Shown here: piece after piece, positions 34,698-42,236 of the stretch
Position numbering within the stretch: the first letter of the stretch is position 1
How the letters are laid out: every line of letters starts with the position of its first letter
Assembly: GCA_018667915.1 (NCBI GenBank)
Contig: JABIRI010000030.1
Coordinates: 1-42,236, forward strand
Origin: Opitutaceae bacterium
GTDB taxonomy: Bacteria; Verrucomicrobiota; Verrucomicrobiia; Opitutales; Opitutaceae
DNA: 42,236 nucleotides
Reading direction: 5' to 3'
The notes under the pieces: generated by a model
Databases searched by the model: none
Seen by the model: only the letters and a program-made list of their open reading frames with translations
What the model was told of the DNA's origin: nothing
Program-made: the position numbers and the translations under genes

Positions 34698-35273
34698 TTA
34701 CCCATCGAAGTTTAAATCCTTATCCCGCCAGTATTTGGTGCCTTGCAGGGTGGCCTGGAGCGCTAAGCCATTCTCGGTGATCTGAATAATCTCCACGCCA
34801 TCCGTGATGTTAGCGGCGGCTGCGTATTGGCCGCCCTTTTCGTCCGACTTGGCGGCGGCATCGGCCTGCGCCGAAAAATCCCACCCCTTCTCGATGAAGG
34901 ACTTCATTTTATCCTCATCATGGAAAATGAAGATGCCACGAAAATCCTTTATCCCCAGTCCAAGACCCAAACCCGCGGAGGCCATTTTCATATACGTGCG
35001 CTTCCCGTGTTCGTCTTCGACGACTCCCATACCACCAGCAAACGACGCGAAGATGATATTAACCCCAATGTTCGAAAATACGGCGTAACCTTCGGCATTA
35101 CTGATGGTGCGCTTATAGCGCGGGCTTTGCTCGTAGAGCATCTCCAAAACCTCTTCCCGCATTTCGAGAATCTTATCCCGCCGTTTCTCCGCTTTCGTTT
35201 TGGCAAATGTGGTCGTCGCGGGCAGGATCATCGCTGTCGCCAACAGCAATAAGAAAGGAAGTCGTCTTGTCAT
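34698..35273 (-). CDS. SYLF/YSC84-domain lipid-binding family protein
   Basis: 191 residues with a signal peptide (RRLPFLLLLATAMILPATTTFA). The YSC84-like domain fills the rest: AEGYAVFSNIGVNIIFASFAGG, GLGLGLGIKDFRGIFIFHDE, GWDFSAQADAAAKSDEKGG and GLALQATLQGTKYWRDKDLN. In eukaryotes SYLF domains bind phosphoinositides; bacterial secreted versions are of unknown function and probably associate with the envelope. Ends 50 bp before the deacetylase start. A GTCGGGC-type hairpin lies just upstream at 35371-35389. Confidence 0.88.
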   Translation of the reverse strand: MTRRLPFLLLLATAMILPATTTFAKTKAEKRRDKILEMREEVLEMLYEQSPRYKRTISNAEGYAVFSNIGVNIIFASFAGGMGVVEDEHGKRTYMKMASAGLGLGLGIKDFRGIFIFHDEDKMKSFIEKGWDFSAQADAAAKSDEKGGQYAAAANITDGVEIIQITENGLALQATLQGTKYWRDKDLNFDG

Positions 35274-35370
35274 GATGCCCTTAAGATCACCTCGTGACCT
35301 TTTTGTTCAATCGGAATGGGAAAATTGAGATTTTCTTTACACGGAGGATTGGCGACTGAGTAGCGGGGTG

Positions 35371-35389
35371 GTCGGGCGTGAAGCCCGAC
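35371..35389. repeat. Single-unit GTCGGGC hairpin
   Basis: GTCGGGC-GTGAA-GCCCGAC is one unit of the repeat family seen at 1-61, 1994-2065 and 24519-24586, without the second inverted copy. It lies between the end of the PAS-RsbU gene and the start of the SYLF gene. Confidence 0.75.
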
Positions 35390-35399
35390 ACTACTTTTC

Positions 35400-37778
35400 C
35401 TACAGCACCCGCATGAGCAGCAACGTGCGGTCATCGTGGTTCGGGGCCAGCACACAGAAATTGCGCACGTAACGGTCTACTTTTTTCACCACATCATCGA
35501 GGGAACTATCGAGGTGACGCTGCAGACAGGTGGCTAAACGCACGCGCTCGAATTCTTCGCCATGGGGGTTGGTGGCTTCGGTAATGCCATCCGTGTAAAG
35601 CGCCAGCAGGTCCCCTGAAATAAGCTGCACTTCATGCTCCTCGAGAATCTCATCGAAGAGCTCGCCCTCATCGAGACCAACGGCGAGCCCACCGCCCGGA
35701 AGCTGATCCACTTCGCCTTCCGGGTGGAGCAAGATCGGGGGCTCGTGACCGGCGCGACAGAAGCGCATTTTTTTCGTATTCAGGTCGAGAATACCATAAA
35801 ATAGTGCGACGAACATACCGGGGCGCATGTCGGGTTGCAGCACCCGATTGACCCGTTTCAAGACAGCCGCAGGGCTGGTCTCATTTTCCGCGCACAATCG
35901 CATCGTGGCCCGACACTCCGTCATCACGAGCGCTGCTCCCGCACCCTTGCCCGAAACGTCGGCGATCACAAACCCGAGGTGATCGTCGTCAACCTTGAGC
36001 ACGTCGTAATAGTCCCCGCCGATCAGCATGGAGGCATCGGAAAGCGCCTCGATTTCCACCACGTCGTTGGCGGGAAAGTCTTGCGGCAGCAAATGGGATT
36101 GAATCTCGGCGGCGGTGCGCATGTCGCGCTCCCGCATTTCGCGTTCCCGATCCTCCGCTTCTTTACGCTCGGTGATGTCGGTAATCAGGCCCTCGTGGTG
36201 CGTGACCACGCCCGCTTCATTGCGGCGCACCACGGTATGGTCGGCCACCCAGCGGATGGTGCCGTCACCACACTGGATGCGATATTCCTGATTATACTCA
36301 TCGTGCCCGGCGCTGGCATGCGCTTCGAGTTCAGCCGTAACCCGCGCCGTGTCGTCCGGATGGGTGATGGCAATAAACCCGCGGTTGGAGGCGGTGAAAT
36401 ATTCCGGCTCGAAACCGTATTGACGCACACTCGCGGAGACAAATTCGACCGGCCAGTTTTCAGCCGCGCGCCACAATACCACCACGGACGGCGAACGGTT
36501 GACGATGCGCTCCATTTCCTCGCGTCGAGCGAGGGCGGCCTTGAGCTGGCTTTGGGCTTCGATCCGGGCGGCGATGTCGCGTCCTACGCCCAAAAAGGCC
36601 GTGCGCCCCGTCCGGTCCGAGTAGGTCTGGGCGCTCATAGCGTGCCAGATCCAGGAGCCGTCGGCATGACGCACGCGATATTCTATCGATACCCGACTCG
36701 AGCCGGTGGAAAGGGTGTTTTGAAAAAACTGATTCCAGGCATCCACATTCTCGGGGTGCACGTAATCGATGTAGTGTTCGCCCATCACCGCTTCGGGTTG
36801 GTAGCCGAGTTTGGTCGTGAGCGCTTCCGAGACCCATTTGATGCGACCTTCCGGGGTAATCGCGTGCAGAATCTCACTGGAGGTATTGAGGTAAGTGCGC
36901 CAACGGGACTCTTTACTTGCGAGTTCGTTGGTCGCTTTTTTCCGCTCCGTGATGTCTTCGAGCATGCCGAAGTGGTGCGTCATCTGCCCCTTCTTGTTGC
37001 GCAACACCACAATGGTCAGATTCGCCCAAACCAGAGCGCCGTCCGTGCGCAGGTAACGTTTCTCCATCGAGAACAGATTACGCTTACCCTCATAAAGCTC
37101 GGCCGTAAGTTCGCGCTGTTTGGTGCGATCGTCCGGATGAGTCACCCGCATCATGTTTTCGACATCCGCCGACTCTTCTTGGGTGAGTCCCACGATGTCG
37201 CAGAAGCGTTGATTGACGTGATTGATCGACGGGTTGCCATCGGCATCGAACTCCCGCCAGGTGATGCCGATGGGCGCATGGTTAAAGAACGCGGATAGCT
37301 CCTCCTGAGTTTTCCCCAGTAACTCGACCTGTTTCTCTAGTTCCGCATGTTCGTCCCGCAGCTGGTTCTCGATTTCCTTGAGGCGAGTGACGTCCGTGCG
37401 CAGGGCGAGATGATAATGTGGTTTCCCATCCTCTCCCAACAGCGGCATGATCGTGCTCGCTACCCAATATTGCCGGCCATCTTCAGCCCGGTTGCAGAAG
37501 GTGCCTCGCCAAACCTTCCCCGCATTGATCGTCTCCCACATGTTGGCAAAGAACTCCGGGGTGTGGTGCTCACTGCGGATAACCCGATGGGTTTTGCCGA
37601 TCAGCTCGGTGCGGTCATAGCCCGAAACTTGGCAAAACAGGTCGTTAACATGCAGGATCGTGCCGTCGGCATCCGTCACTGCCATGATGGCATGCTCGTC
37701 GGCTGCGCCATTGAGCCAGGCGAGCAATTCGGGGTCAGACAGGGGAAGGTCAGCGAATGAGACAGCCGGAGAAGACAT
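35400..37778 (-). CDS. Four-PAS sensor with RsbU/SpoIIE-type serine phosphatase
   Basis: 792 residues from the ATG at 37778 (MSSPAVSFADLP); the frame is open to 37832. Four PAS/PAC units in tandem: VTDADGTILHVNDLFCQVSGY (first), FFNHAPIGITWREFDADG (second), TPEGRIKWVSEALTTKLGY (third) and VNRSPSVVVLWRAAENW (fourth), each closed by an ITERKKA-type PAC motif. A coiled coil leads to the PP2C-like phosphatase: QSHLLPQDFP, metal residues in GGDYYDV and ADVSGKGAGAA, then LYTDGITEATN and DDRTLLLM. No membrane segment, so cytosolic. RsbU-type phosphatases release a sigma factor or similar by dephosphorylating an anti-anti-sigma factor; no such partner is in the window. Confidence 0.92.
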   Translation of the reverse strand: MSSPAVSFADLPLSDPELLAWLNGAADEHAIMAVTDADGTILHVNDLFCQVSGYDRTELIGKTHRVIRSEHHTPEFFANMWETINAGKVWRGTFCNRAEDGRQYWVASTIMPLLGEDGKPHYHLALRTDVTRLKEIENQLRDEHAELEKQVELLGKTQEELSAFFNHAPIGITWREFDADGNPSINHVNQRFCDIVGLTQEESADVENMMRVTHPDDRTKQRELTAELYEGKRNLFSMEKRYLRTDGALVWANLTIVVLRNKKGQMTHHFGMLEDITERKKATNELASKESRWRTYLNTSSEILHAITPEGRIKWVSEALTTKLGYQPEAVMGEHYIDYVHPENVDAWNQFFQNTLSTGSSRVSIEYRVRHADGSWIWHAMSAQTYSDRTGRTAFLGVGRDIAARIEAQSQLKAALARREEMERIVNRSPSVVVLWRAAENWPVEFVSASVRQYGFEPEYFTASNRGFIAITHPDDTARVTAELEAHASAGHDEYNQEYRIQCGDGTIRWVADHTVVRRNEAGVVTHHEGLITDITERKEAEDREREMRERDMRTAAEIQSHLLPQDFPANDVVEIEALSDASMLIGGDYYDVLKVDDDHLGFVIADVSGKGAGAALVMTECRATMRLCAENETSPAAVLKRVNRVLQPDMRPGMFVALFYGILDLNTKKMRFCRAGHEPPILLHPEGEVDQLPGGGLAVGLDEGELFDEILEEHEVQLISGDLLALYTDGITEATNPHGEEFERVRLATCLQRHLDSSLDDVVKKVDRYVRNFCVLAPNHDDRTLLLMRVL

Positions 37779-37910
37779 GAAAAGAAGATTGGTGGCACTG
37801 CATCCCAACCGGGGCGAGCCGTAACCCGACAAATTTCAGCGTGATTCGTTCAATGTATTAAGTGGCCCTCCTGCTCGCTATTCCAACCGAGAAGCGCATC
37901 GTTTGACTCT

Positions 37911-38165
37911 ATGAAAACTGTCGCAACCGCCGCCGAGATCTCCGAAGCTCAACTTATTCGTTCGGTGCTGGAGGGGCATGGGATCGAAGCGACCATCCCT
38001 CATTCGCAAATCGCAGAAGTGGCCCCCCACCTTTCCTGGGCCGATGGCGGCATCACCGTGCAGGTAGCCGAAAAAGACGTGGCGCAAGCCAAGGCGATCC
38101 TGGCCAGCACGGCCCAAGGCGCCGCTGAGGCGATCGAACGCGAACAAGACGAAGCGGACGGCTGA
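37911..38165 (+). CDS. DUF2007 domain protein
   Basis: 84-residue protein of the DUF2007 family: KTVATAAEISEAQLIRSVLEGHGIEATIPHS and GGITVQVAEKDVAQAKAIL. The fold is a ferredoxin-like alpha-beta domain often annotated as putative signal-transducing; function is not established. It is divergent from the PAS-RsbU gene (132 bp between starts) and followed after 77 bp by the MFS transporter gene. Confidence 0.85.
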   Translation: MKTVATAAEISEAQLIRSVLEGHGIEATIPHSQIAEVAPHLSWADGGITVQVAEKDVAQAKAILASTAQGAAEAIEREQDEADG

Positions 38166-38242
38166 GCCGCAAGGTCGGCGAATGATGAGATGACGGGTTG
38201 CGTGGGTTACCCCAACCCGCCATGACCAAGGGTGCCCAATCC

Positions 38243-39529
38243 ATGGACACCCCTACCTCCACAAATCGGAACCCCTGGAGCTGGATTCCGAGCCTCTACT
38301 TCGCCCAAGGCATTCCCAACATCGCCGTCGCCACCCTGTCGGTCGTGATGTATAAAAACCTCGGTATCTCAAATACCGACGCAGCGTTCTACACCAGCCT
38401 ACTCTATCTACCGTGGGTCATCAAACCCCTCTGGGCGCCGTTCTTGGAATTGCGCGGGACGAAACGATTTTGGATCGTGGCGCTACAGTATCTGATCGGA
38501 GCCGCGTTGGGTTTGATCGCACTTACGGTGCCAGCACCCTTCTTTTTCCAAGCGACCCTCGCGGTCTTTTGGCTGGTCGCCTTCAGCTCCGCGACCCACG
38601 ACATCGCGGCCGACGGGTTCTACTTGTTGGCTCTCTCCAAACCCCAACAGGCTGCATTTGTCGGCGTGCGGAGCACCTTCTTTCGGCTATCGATGATTGT
38701 GGGAAGCGGGTTCCTCGTTTTCCTCGCAGGCCGGCTCGCGGATATGACTGGGGATATGGCGAAAGCTTGGGCTATTGTCTTCGCGATCCTGAGCGGTGGT
38801 TTTCTCCTCGTTGCTTGGTTTCATTCGCGAGTATTGCCCCGGCTAGACACCGATGTGCCGTCGTCGGTTTCGAGCAATCCTTGGAGTGGTTGGTGGACGG
38901 TATTCAGCGCATTCTTTCGCCAGACCGGTATCCTTTCCGTGCTCGGCTTCTTGTTGCTCTTCCGCATCGCCGAAGCGCAGCTATTAAAGCTGGTGATTCC
39001 CTTCATGTTAGATGAACGGGAAGTAGGAGGACTCGCCCTGACCAACGAACAAATTGGCGTATTCTACGGCACGTTTGGCATCGTCGCGTTGACGGTCGGG
39101 GGACTGGTCGGCGGGTGGCTTGTTTCACGCTACGGACTGCGCAAACTGCTCTGGTGGATGGTCGCCGCAATGCATGTGCCCAACGTGGTTTTCGTTCTAT
39201 TGGCTATGATTCAGCCGGAAAATCTGGGCATCATTGGCGGCGCACTGGTGCTTGAACAGCTCGGCTACGGCTTCGGCTTCACCGCCTACATGGTTTACAT
39301 GATGATGGTCGCTGCAGATGGGCCCCATAAAACCGCGCACTACGCAATCTGCACAGGATTCATGGCACTCGGAATCATGGTTCCGGGCATGTTCTCGGGT
39401 TGGATCCAAGAACAACTCGGCTACCAGAACTTTTTCCTGTGGGTGGTCATCTGCGCCATCCCTTCCATCGCCGCCTGTGCCTTCATCAAAATTCGGCAGG
39501 ACTTCGGTCGAAAGACAGAGCAAGCCTAA
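38243..39529 (+). CDS. MFS transporter, AmpG-like
   Basis: 428 residues from the ATG at 38243; ATG at 38222 is an alternative. Twelve hydrophobic segments. The N-terminal part (WIPSLYFAQGIPNIAVATLSVVMYKNLGISN, then LPWVIKPLWAPFLEL) and SSATHDIAADGFYLLAL resemble AmpG/PAT-type permeases, which carry muropeptides or acetyl-CoA, but the substrate here is not certain. The stop overlaps the stop region of the convergent threonine ammonia-lyase gene by 4 bp. Confidence 0.87.
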   Translation: MDTPTSTNRNPWSWIPSLYFAQGIPNIAVATLSVVMYKNLGISNTDAAFYTSLLYLPWVIKPLWAPFLELRGTKRFWIVALQYLIGAALGLIALTVPAPFFFQATLAVFWLVAFSSATHDIAADGFYLLALSKPQQAAFVGVRSTFFRLSMIVGSGFLVFLAGRLADMTGDMAKAWAIVFAILSGGFLLVAWFHSRVLPRLDTDVPSSVSSNPWSGWWTVFSAFFRQTGILSVLGFLLLFRIAEAQLLKLVIPFMLDEREVGGLALTNEQIGVFYGTFGIVALTVGGLVGGWLVSRYGLRKLLWWMVAAMHVPNVVFVLLAMIQPENLGIIGGALVLEQLGYGFGFTAYMVYMMMVAADGPHKTAHYAICTGFMALGIMVPGMFSGWIQEQLGYQNFFLWVVICAIPSIAACAFIKIRQDFGRKTEQA

Positions 39530-40737
39530 CGGCGGACCAAGGTGAAGCCGGACTTGGTCAGAACGCGTTTCAAGGCGCGAACGTGGGCGTGGTCTCGGGT
39601 CTCCACTGTGCAGGAGGCGTGCACAGCGCTGACGTCCGGGCCGCTGAAAGCGCGGTCGTGGGCGATGTCTTTGATACTGGCGCCAGCTTTGGCGATGACT
39701 TGGCTAAGCGCCGCCAAACCACCCGGGCGATCACTGATCGTTACCGTAAAACGACAGAGGCGGCCGTCGGCCACGAGGCCTTTTTCGATCACACGGCTGA
39801 GCACCGAGGGATCGATATTTCCGCCACAGACTGCGAGCACGACGCGCTTGTTTTTCAGATGGGTCAGTTTGCCCGCCAACATGGCCGCCAGCGGAGCGGC
39901 AGCGGCGCCTTCGACGACGGTTTTTTCCAGTTCGGCGTAACGAAGAATAGCAAGAGCTATCCATTTTTCGGATACAGTTACGACTTCGTCGACAAGGTCC
40001 CGCGCATGGGCAAATGCGTTGGGTCCAACACAAGATACCGCGAGTCCATCGGCTAGGGTGGACCGAGGGGGGATCATTACGGGTTTTCCGCGTTTCAGGG
40101 CGGCCACGTAACTGCTGGTCGCACTCGATTCGACGCCGATGATTTTGATATTGGGACGAATTTTTTTGGCCGCGATCGCGAGGCCGGCAATGAGTCCGGC
40201 GCCGCCGATCGGCGCAACAATGGCATCAACTTTCGGGACCTGTTTCAGGATCTCGAGTGCCATGGTGCCTTGGCCGGCGATGATGGCGTCATCGTCGAAG
40301 CCGTGAATGTAGGCGAGTTGATCACGTTCGGCGCGGGCATCGGCTTCTTTTTTGGCCGCGGCAAAGTTCTCCCCGTGCAGCACGATCTTGGCTCCGAGCC
40401 GCCGGCAGGTCGTGACTTTGATCAGCGGTGCCGTGTGGGGCATGACGACGGTGACCGGAATTTTCAGCAGTTGGCCGTGGTAGGCCAATCCGAGCGCGTG
40501 GTTTCCAGCCGAAGCGGCAATGACGCCGCGGCGACGTTGGGCGTTGGGAAGTTGTAGCAGTGCGTTGCGGGCTCCGCGCTCTTTGAACGAGCCGGTGCGC
40601 TGCTCGTTATCGAGTTTGCAGAATACGCGGGCTCCGGTGAGTTCGGAAAGGGGGATGGATTCGAGGCAGGGTGTGACCACCACGCCATCGGCAATTCGGC
40701 GCGCGGCCGCACGGATCGTCGCTAGGGTAACCGGCAT
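39526..40737 (-). CDS. Threonine ammonia-lyase (threonine dehydratase) with ACT domain
   Basis: 403 residues from the ATG at 40737; ATG at 40758 is an alternative. PLP enzyme making 2-oxobutanoate from threonine, first step to isoleucine or of threonine breakdown. PLP lysine K52 in GSFKERGARNAL, ASAGNHALGLAYHG, the glycine-rich phosphate loop IGGAGLIAGLAIA, and VVLAVCGGNIDP. A single ACT domain at about 325-403 (CRFTVTISDRPGGLAALSQVIAK) gives the short, TdcB/IlvA-short form of about 400 residues rather than the 500-residue IlvA. Feedback by isoleucine is possible via ACT but not certain. The symbol could be ilvA or tdcB, so left blank. Confidence 0.93.
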   Translation of the reverse strand: MPVTLATIRAAARRIADGVVVTPCLESIPLSELTGARVFCKLDNEQRTGSFKERGARNALLQLPNAQRRRGVIAASAGNHALGLAYHGQLLKIPVTVVMPHTAPLIKVTTCRRLGAKIVLHGENFAAAKKEADARAERDQLAYIHGFDDDAIIAGQGTMALEILKQVPKVDAIVAPIGGAGLIAGLAIAAKKIRPNIKIIGVESSATSSYVAALKRGKPVMIPPRSTLADGLAVSCVGPNAFAHARDLVDEVVTVSEKWIALAILRYAELEKTVVEGAAAAPLAAMLAGKLTHLKNKRVVLAVCGGNIDPSVLSRVIEKGLVADGRLCRFTVTISDRPGGLAALSQVIAKAGASIKDIAHDRAFSGPDVSAVHASCTVETRDHAHVRALKRVLTKSGFTLVRR

Positions 40738-40782
40738 GCCCGAAAAACTAGCCAGCACTCCTTCCTAAGTCGGCAAAAAAAA

Positions 40783-40812
40783 GAGGCGGTTCCCCCTAAC
40801 AGGAACCGCCTC
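40783..40812 (-). terminator. Terminator of the EF-hand protein gene
   Basis: GAGGCGGTTCC (40783-40793) pairs perfectly with GGAACCGCCTC (40802-40812). On the minus strand an eight-T run follows. It lies about 40 bp after the EF-hand gene stop and 50 bp before the threonine ammonia-lyase start. Confidence 0.93.
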
Positions 40813-40852
40813 AGCTACCTAAGAATCACTGGTGATCAACCCGTGATCAAAT

Positions 40853-41407
40853 TTAGTTACCGGCACGCCGCTGGCGTTGGCCTTGGCCTTCGCCACCACG
40901 TCCTCGGCCTTCGCCACCACGACCACCGCGGGCTTGACCCATACGTTCTACTACCGCCTTACGCGCAGTAGCCCACTCTTTGTCGCTGAGCTTGCCGTCG
41001 CCGTCTTTGTCGAACTGTTGCATGGCCCGTTCATTATTTTGTGTGAACTCACGCATGGCGGGTTCGGCGGCTTTGCGCTCAGCGTCACTCAGTTTGCCAT
41101 CTCCATCGGTATCAAATTGCGCCGTGGGGTTTCCGCCTCGACCGCCCTGTCCACCGGGAGCACGTCCGCCTTCGCCGCGACCCGCGCCGCGTCCAGCAGA
41201 CTCAGCGCCCATGGATTGCATGTGTTGGCGAACGGCTTCGCGTTCGGTTTGGTCGAGCTTACCGTCGCCGTTGGCGTCGAATTTTTTCATCATTTCCGCC
41301 CGATCGGGGCCAGCGGGTTTCTTTTCGTCGGCAGCCGATACAAAAGAGACGGAAGAAATTGCGAGGGTGGCGAGAGCCACTGAGGTTTTGAGTAAGGAGT
41401 TTTTCAT
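40853..41407 (-). CDS. Secreted EF-hand calcium-binding protein with Gly/Arg-rich segments
   Basis: 184 residues with signal peptide (KNSLLKTSVALATLAISSVSFVSA). Three 12-residue EF-hand loops: D44-E55 (DANGDGKLDQTE), D99-E110 (DTDGDGKLSDAE) and D133-E144 (DKDGDGKLSDKE), all with canonical positions 1, 3, 5 and 12, so calcium binding is likely. Gly/Arg-rich low complexity fills 70-93 and the end (about 159-184). The odd number suggests a dimer or that one loop pairs with another molecule. Exported, function unknown; similar proteins are common in Verrucomicrobiota and Planctomycetota. A terminator follows at 40783-40812. Confidence 0.9.
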   Translation of the reverse strand: MKNSLLKTSVALATLAISSVSFVSAADEKKPAGPDRAEMMKKFDANGDGKLDQTEREAVRQHMQSMGAESAGRGAGRGEGGRAPGGQGGRGGNPTAQFDTDGDGKLSDAERKAAEPAMREFTQNNERAMQQFDKDGDGKLSDKEWATARKAVVERMGQARGGRGGEGRGRGGEGQGQRQRRAGN

Positions 41408-41495
41408 TTTTTTAGAGAGTTGAGGTTCGTTACTTACTCAGACAAAGACGGTGGGCTGCCGGTTGGGTTACACCGGCACTTCATTTTTATTTTCT

Positions 41496-41852
41496 ATGTT
41501 TCAAGTCACCTTCGACACGCAGGCCATGGCCGAGCTCAACAAACTCGACAAAATGACTCAGCTCACCGCATTGGATCCAGTCAGCTCGTTGCGTCAGACC
41601 GATTTGGAGCATCCGCGGGAGCCGTTGGGCAAATTTATGCGCAGCGGTCAGGAACTCTTTCGGCTGCGCAGCGGTGAATTGCGGTTTTACTTCGAAACCC
41701 GTGGGGAAGACACGTTGCACGTGCTCTACATCTTGCACGAACACTCGCTCGAAGACTTCCTTTTGCGCAATAAACTGCCCGTGTCGGAGCAGCAATTGGT
41801 CGAACAGCATTCGAAATTTTGGAAATACTTGGAGGAGCTGACCAAGCGCTAA
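41496..41852 (+). CDS. RelE-fold-like conserved protein
   Basis: 118-residue protein from the ATG at 41496 (FQVTFDTQAMAELNKLD); the longer frame to 41451 is unlikely. LGKFMRSGQELFRLRSGELRFYFET followed by DTLHVLYILHE has the strand order and spacing of RelE/ParE-type toxins (LFRLRxGDYRVxYxI-like). However no antitoxin gene is next to it and the C-terminal helix is longer than usual. It lies 24 bp before pssA and could be a domesticated RelE-fold protein. The family is recognised only by pattern. Confidence 0.6.
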   Translation: MFQVTFDTQAMAELNKLDKMTQLTALDPVSSLRQTDLEHPREPLGKFMRSGQELFRLRSGELRFYFETRGEDTLHVLYILHEHSLEDFLLRNKLPVSEQQLVEQHSKFWKYLEELTKR

Positions 41853-41876
41853 GCGGCCTGTTCTCGTCGTAATATC

Positions 41877-42212
41877 ATGTCAGACCAACCTTCACGCGAC
41901 ACCGACGACCCGTTCTCCATTGAGAACGCGAGCCGGATCTATTTCCTGCCGAACTTGATGACGGCCGGAAACCTGTTTTGTGGATTCGTGGCGATCATCA
42001 AGTGTATCCAAGCCCACTACATCATGCAGGGAACGATCACGGGGGGAGAGGTCATGATCACTCCTGCGGCCAGTGAATTGTTTACCGAGGCAGTCTGGTT
42101 GATTTTTGGCGCGATGGCATTCGATGCCCTGGATGGACGGCTGGCGCGCATGGGGGGAAGAGAGTCTCTATTCGGTGGGGAATTCGATTCGTTGACCGAC
42201 ATGGTGTCGTTC
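41877..42212 (+). CDS. pssA: CDP-diacylglycerol-serine O-phosphatidyltransferase, 5' part only
   Basis: N-terminal part of a phosphatidylserine synthase, a membrane enzyme for phosphatidylserine and hence phosphatidylethanolamine. IYFLPNLMTAGNLFCGFVAI is the usual first membrane segment. The CDP-alcohol phosphotransferase signature D-x2-DG-x2-AR-x8-G-x3-D-x3-D is complete in DALDGRLARMGGRESLFGGEFDSLTD. Family members continue DMVSFG; here sequence after DMVSF (to 42212) is the reverse complement of 42170-42195, so the true gene stops being represented at about 42212. RelE-fold gene is 24 bp upstream. Confidence 0.9.
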
Positions 42213-42236
42213 AACGAATCGAATTCCCCACCGAAT
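42170..42236. repeat. Fold-back palindrome at the contig end
   Basis: 42211-42236 is the exact 26-nt reverse complement of 42170-42195, separated by a 15-nt loop. The second arm interrupts pssA where the family continues with DMVSFG. Most likely a chimeric read or amplification fold-back at an assembly end. Confidence 0.8.

Noticed and set aside
35835-37298. 487-codon open frame on the plus strand
   Set aside because: Antisense shadow of the four-PAS phosphatase; the protein has no recognisable domain and no start context.
38194-38219. Hairpin CGGGTTG/CAACCCG after DUF2007
   Set aside because: Short stem with a 12-nt loop and no T-run; not enough to call a terminator.
1-42236. CRISPR arrays, tRNA or rRNA genes
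   Set aside because: No regularly spaced direct repeats, no clover-leaf with CCA-type end and no rRNA signature were seen on either strand.

Overview
The window reads as one contig end to end from a GC-rich, Gram-negative member of the Verrucomicrobiota, most likely near Opitutaceae (inference from gene content, no search run). Pointers are a CE15-type glucuronoyl esterase, an S1 sulfatase of the iduronate-2-sulfatase type, a secreted protein ending in tandem IPAGSYTLHV-type repeats, many secreted polysaccharide enzymes, frequent GTG/TTG starts and few visible Shine-Dalgarno sites. There is no rRNA, tRNA, CRISPR array, phage or insertion sequence. The left edge lies inside a dispersed palindromic repeat and the right edge is a fold-back palindrome inside pssA, so both edges look like assembly ends.

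Layout. 1-6.2 kb: VF530 DNA-binding protein, sulfatase, frameshifted secreted carbohydrate-type protein, DUF3592 membrane protein and CE15 esterase. 6.3-14.2 kb (minus strand): a 1044-aa secreted PKD/HYR protein with a Lys/Ser tail, an MsbA-like ABC exporter and a secreted PIG-L deacetylase. 14.3-15.6 kb: a translationally coupled 4-TM protein plus XRE regulator, and a putative lipoprotein. 15.6-20.8 kb (minus strand): a GT39/ArnT-like transferase, a GT2-GtrA fusion and an OmpR-type two-component system; together they resemble a PmrAB-Arn envelope modification module. 21-24.6 kb: frameshifted isoprenylcysteine-methyltransferase-like gene, then a small toxin-antitoxin island (DUF1643, GNAT/DUF1778 arranged tail to tail, a DUF1643 remnant, VapBC with large palindromic operators). 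24.6-33.5 kb: pyruvate carboxylase with a small membrane protein, divergent MarR regulator, frameshifted DUF2339 protein, and a divergent TetR/SDR pair. 33.5-42.2 kb: polysaccharide deacetylase, SYLF/YSC84 protein, four-PAS RsbU phosphatase, DUF2007 protein, AmpG-like MFS transporter, threonine ammonia-lyase, EF-hand protein, RelE-fold protein and the start of pssA.

The most notable structures are the putative PmrAB-Arn-like module with shared ATTAC boxes spaced at multiples of 11 bp in front of both the regulator and the glycosyltransferase genes; the convergent GNAT/DUF1778 pair framed by two DUF1643 3' ends that differ only at synonymous sites; the stacked perfect palindromes in front of vapB; and a family of composite GTCGGGC palindromes at four loci. 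Three genes each lack exactly one nucleotide to be in frame, which looks more like residual sequencing deletions than independent pseudogenisation.
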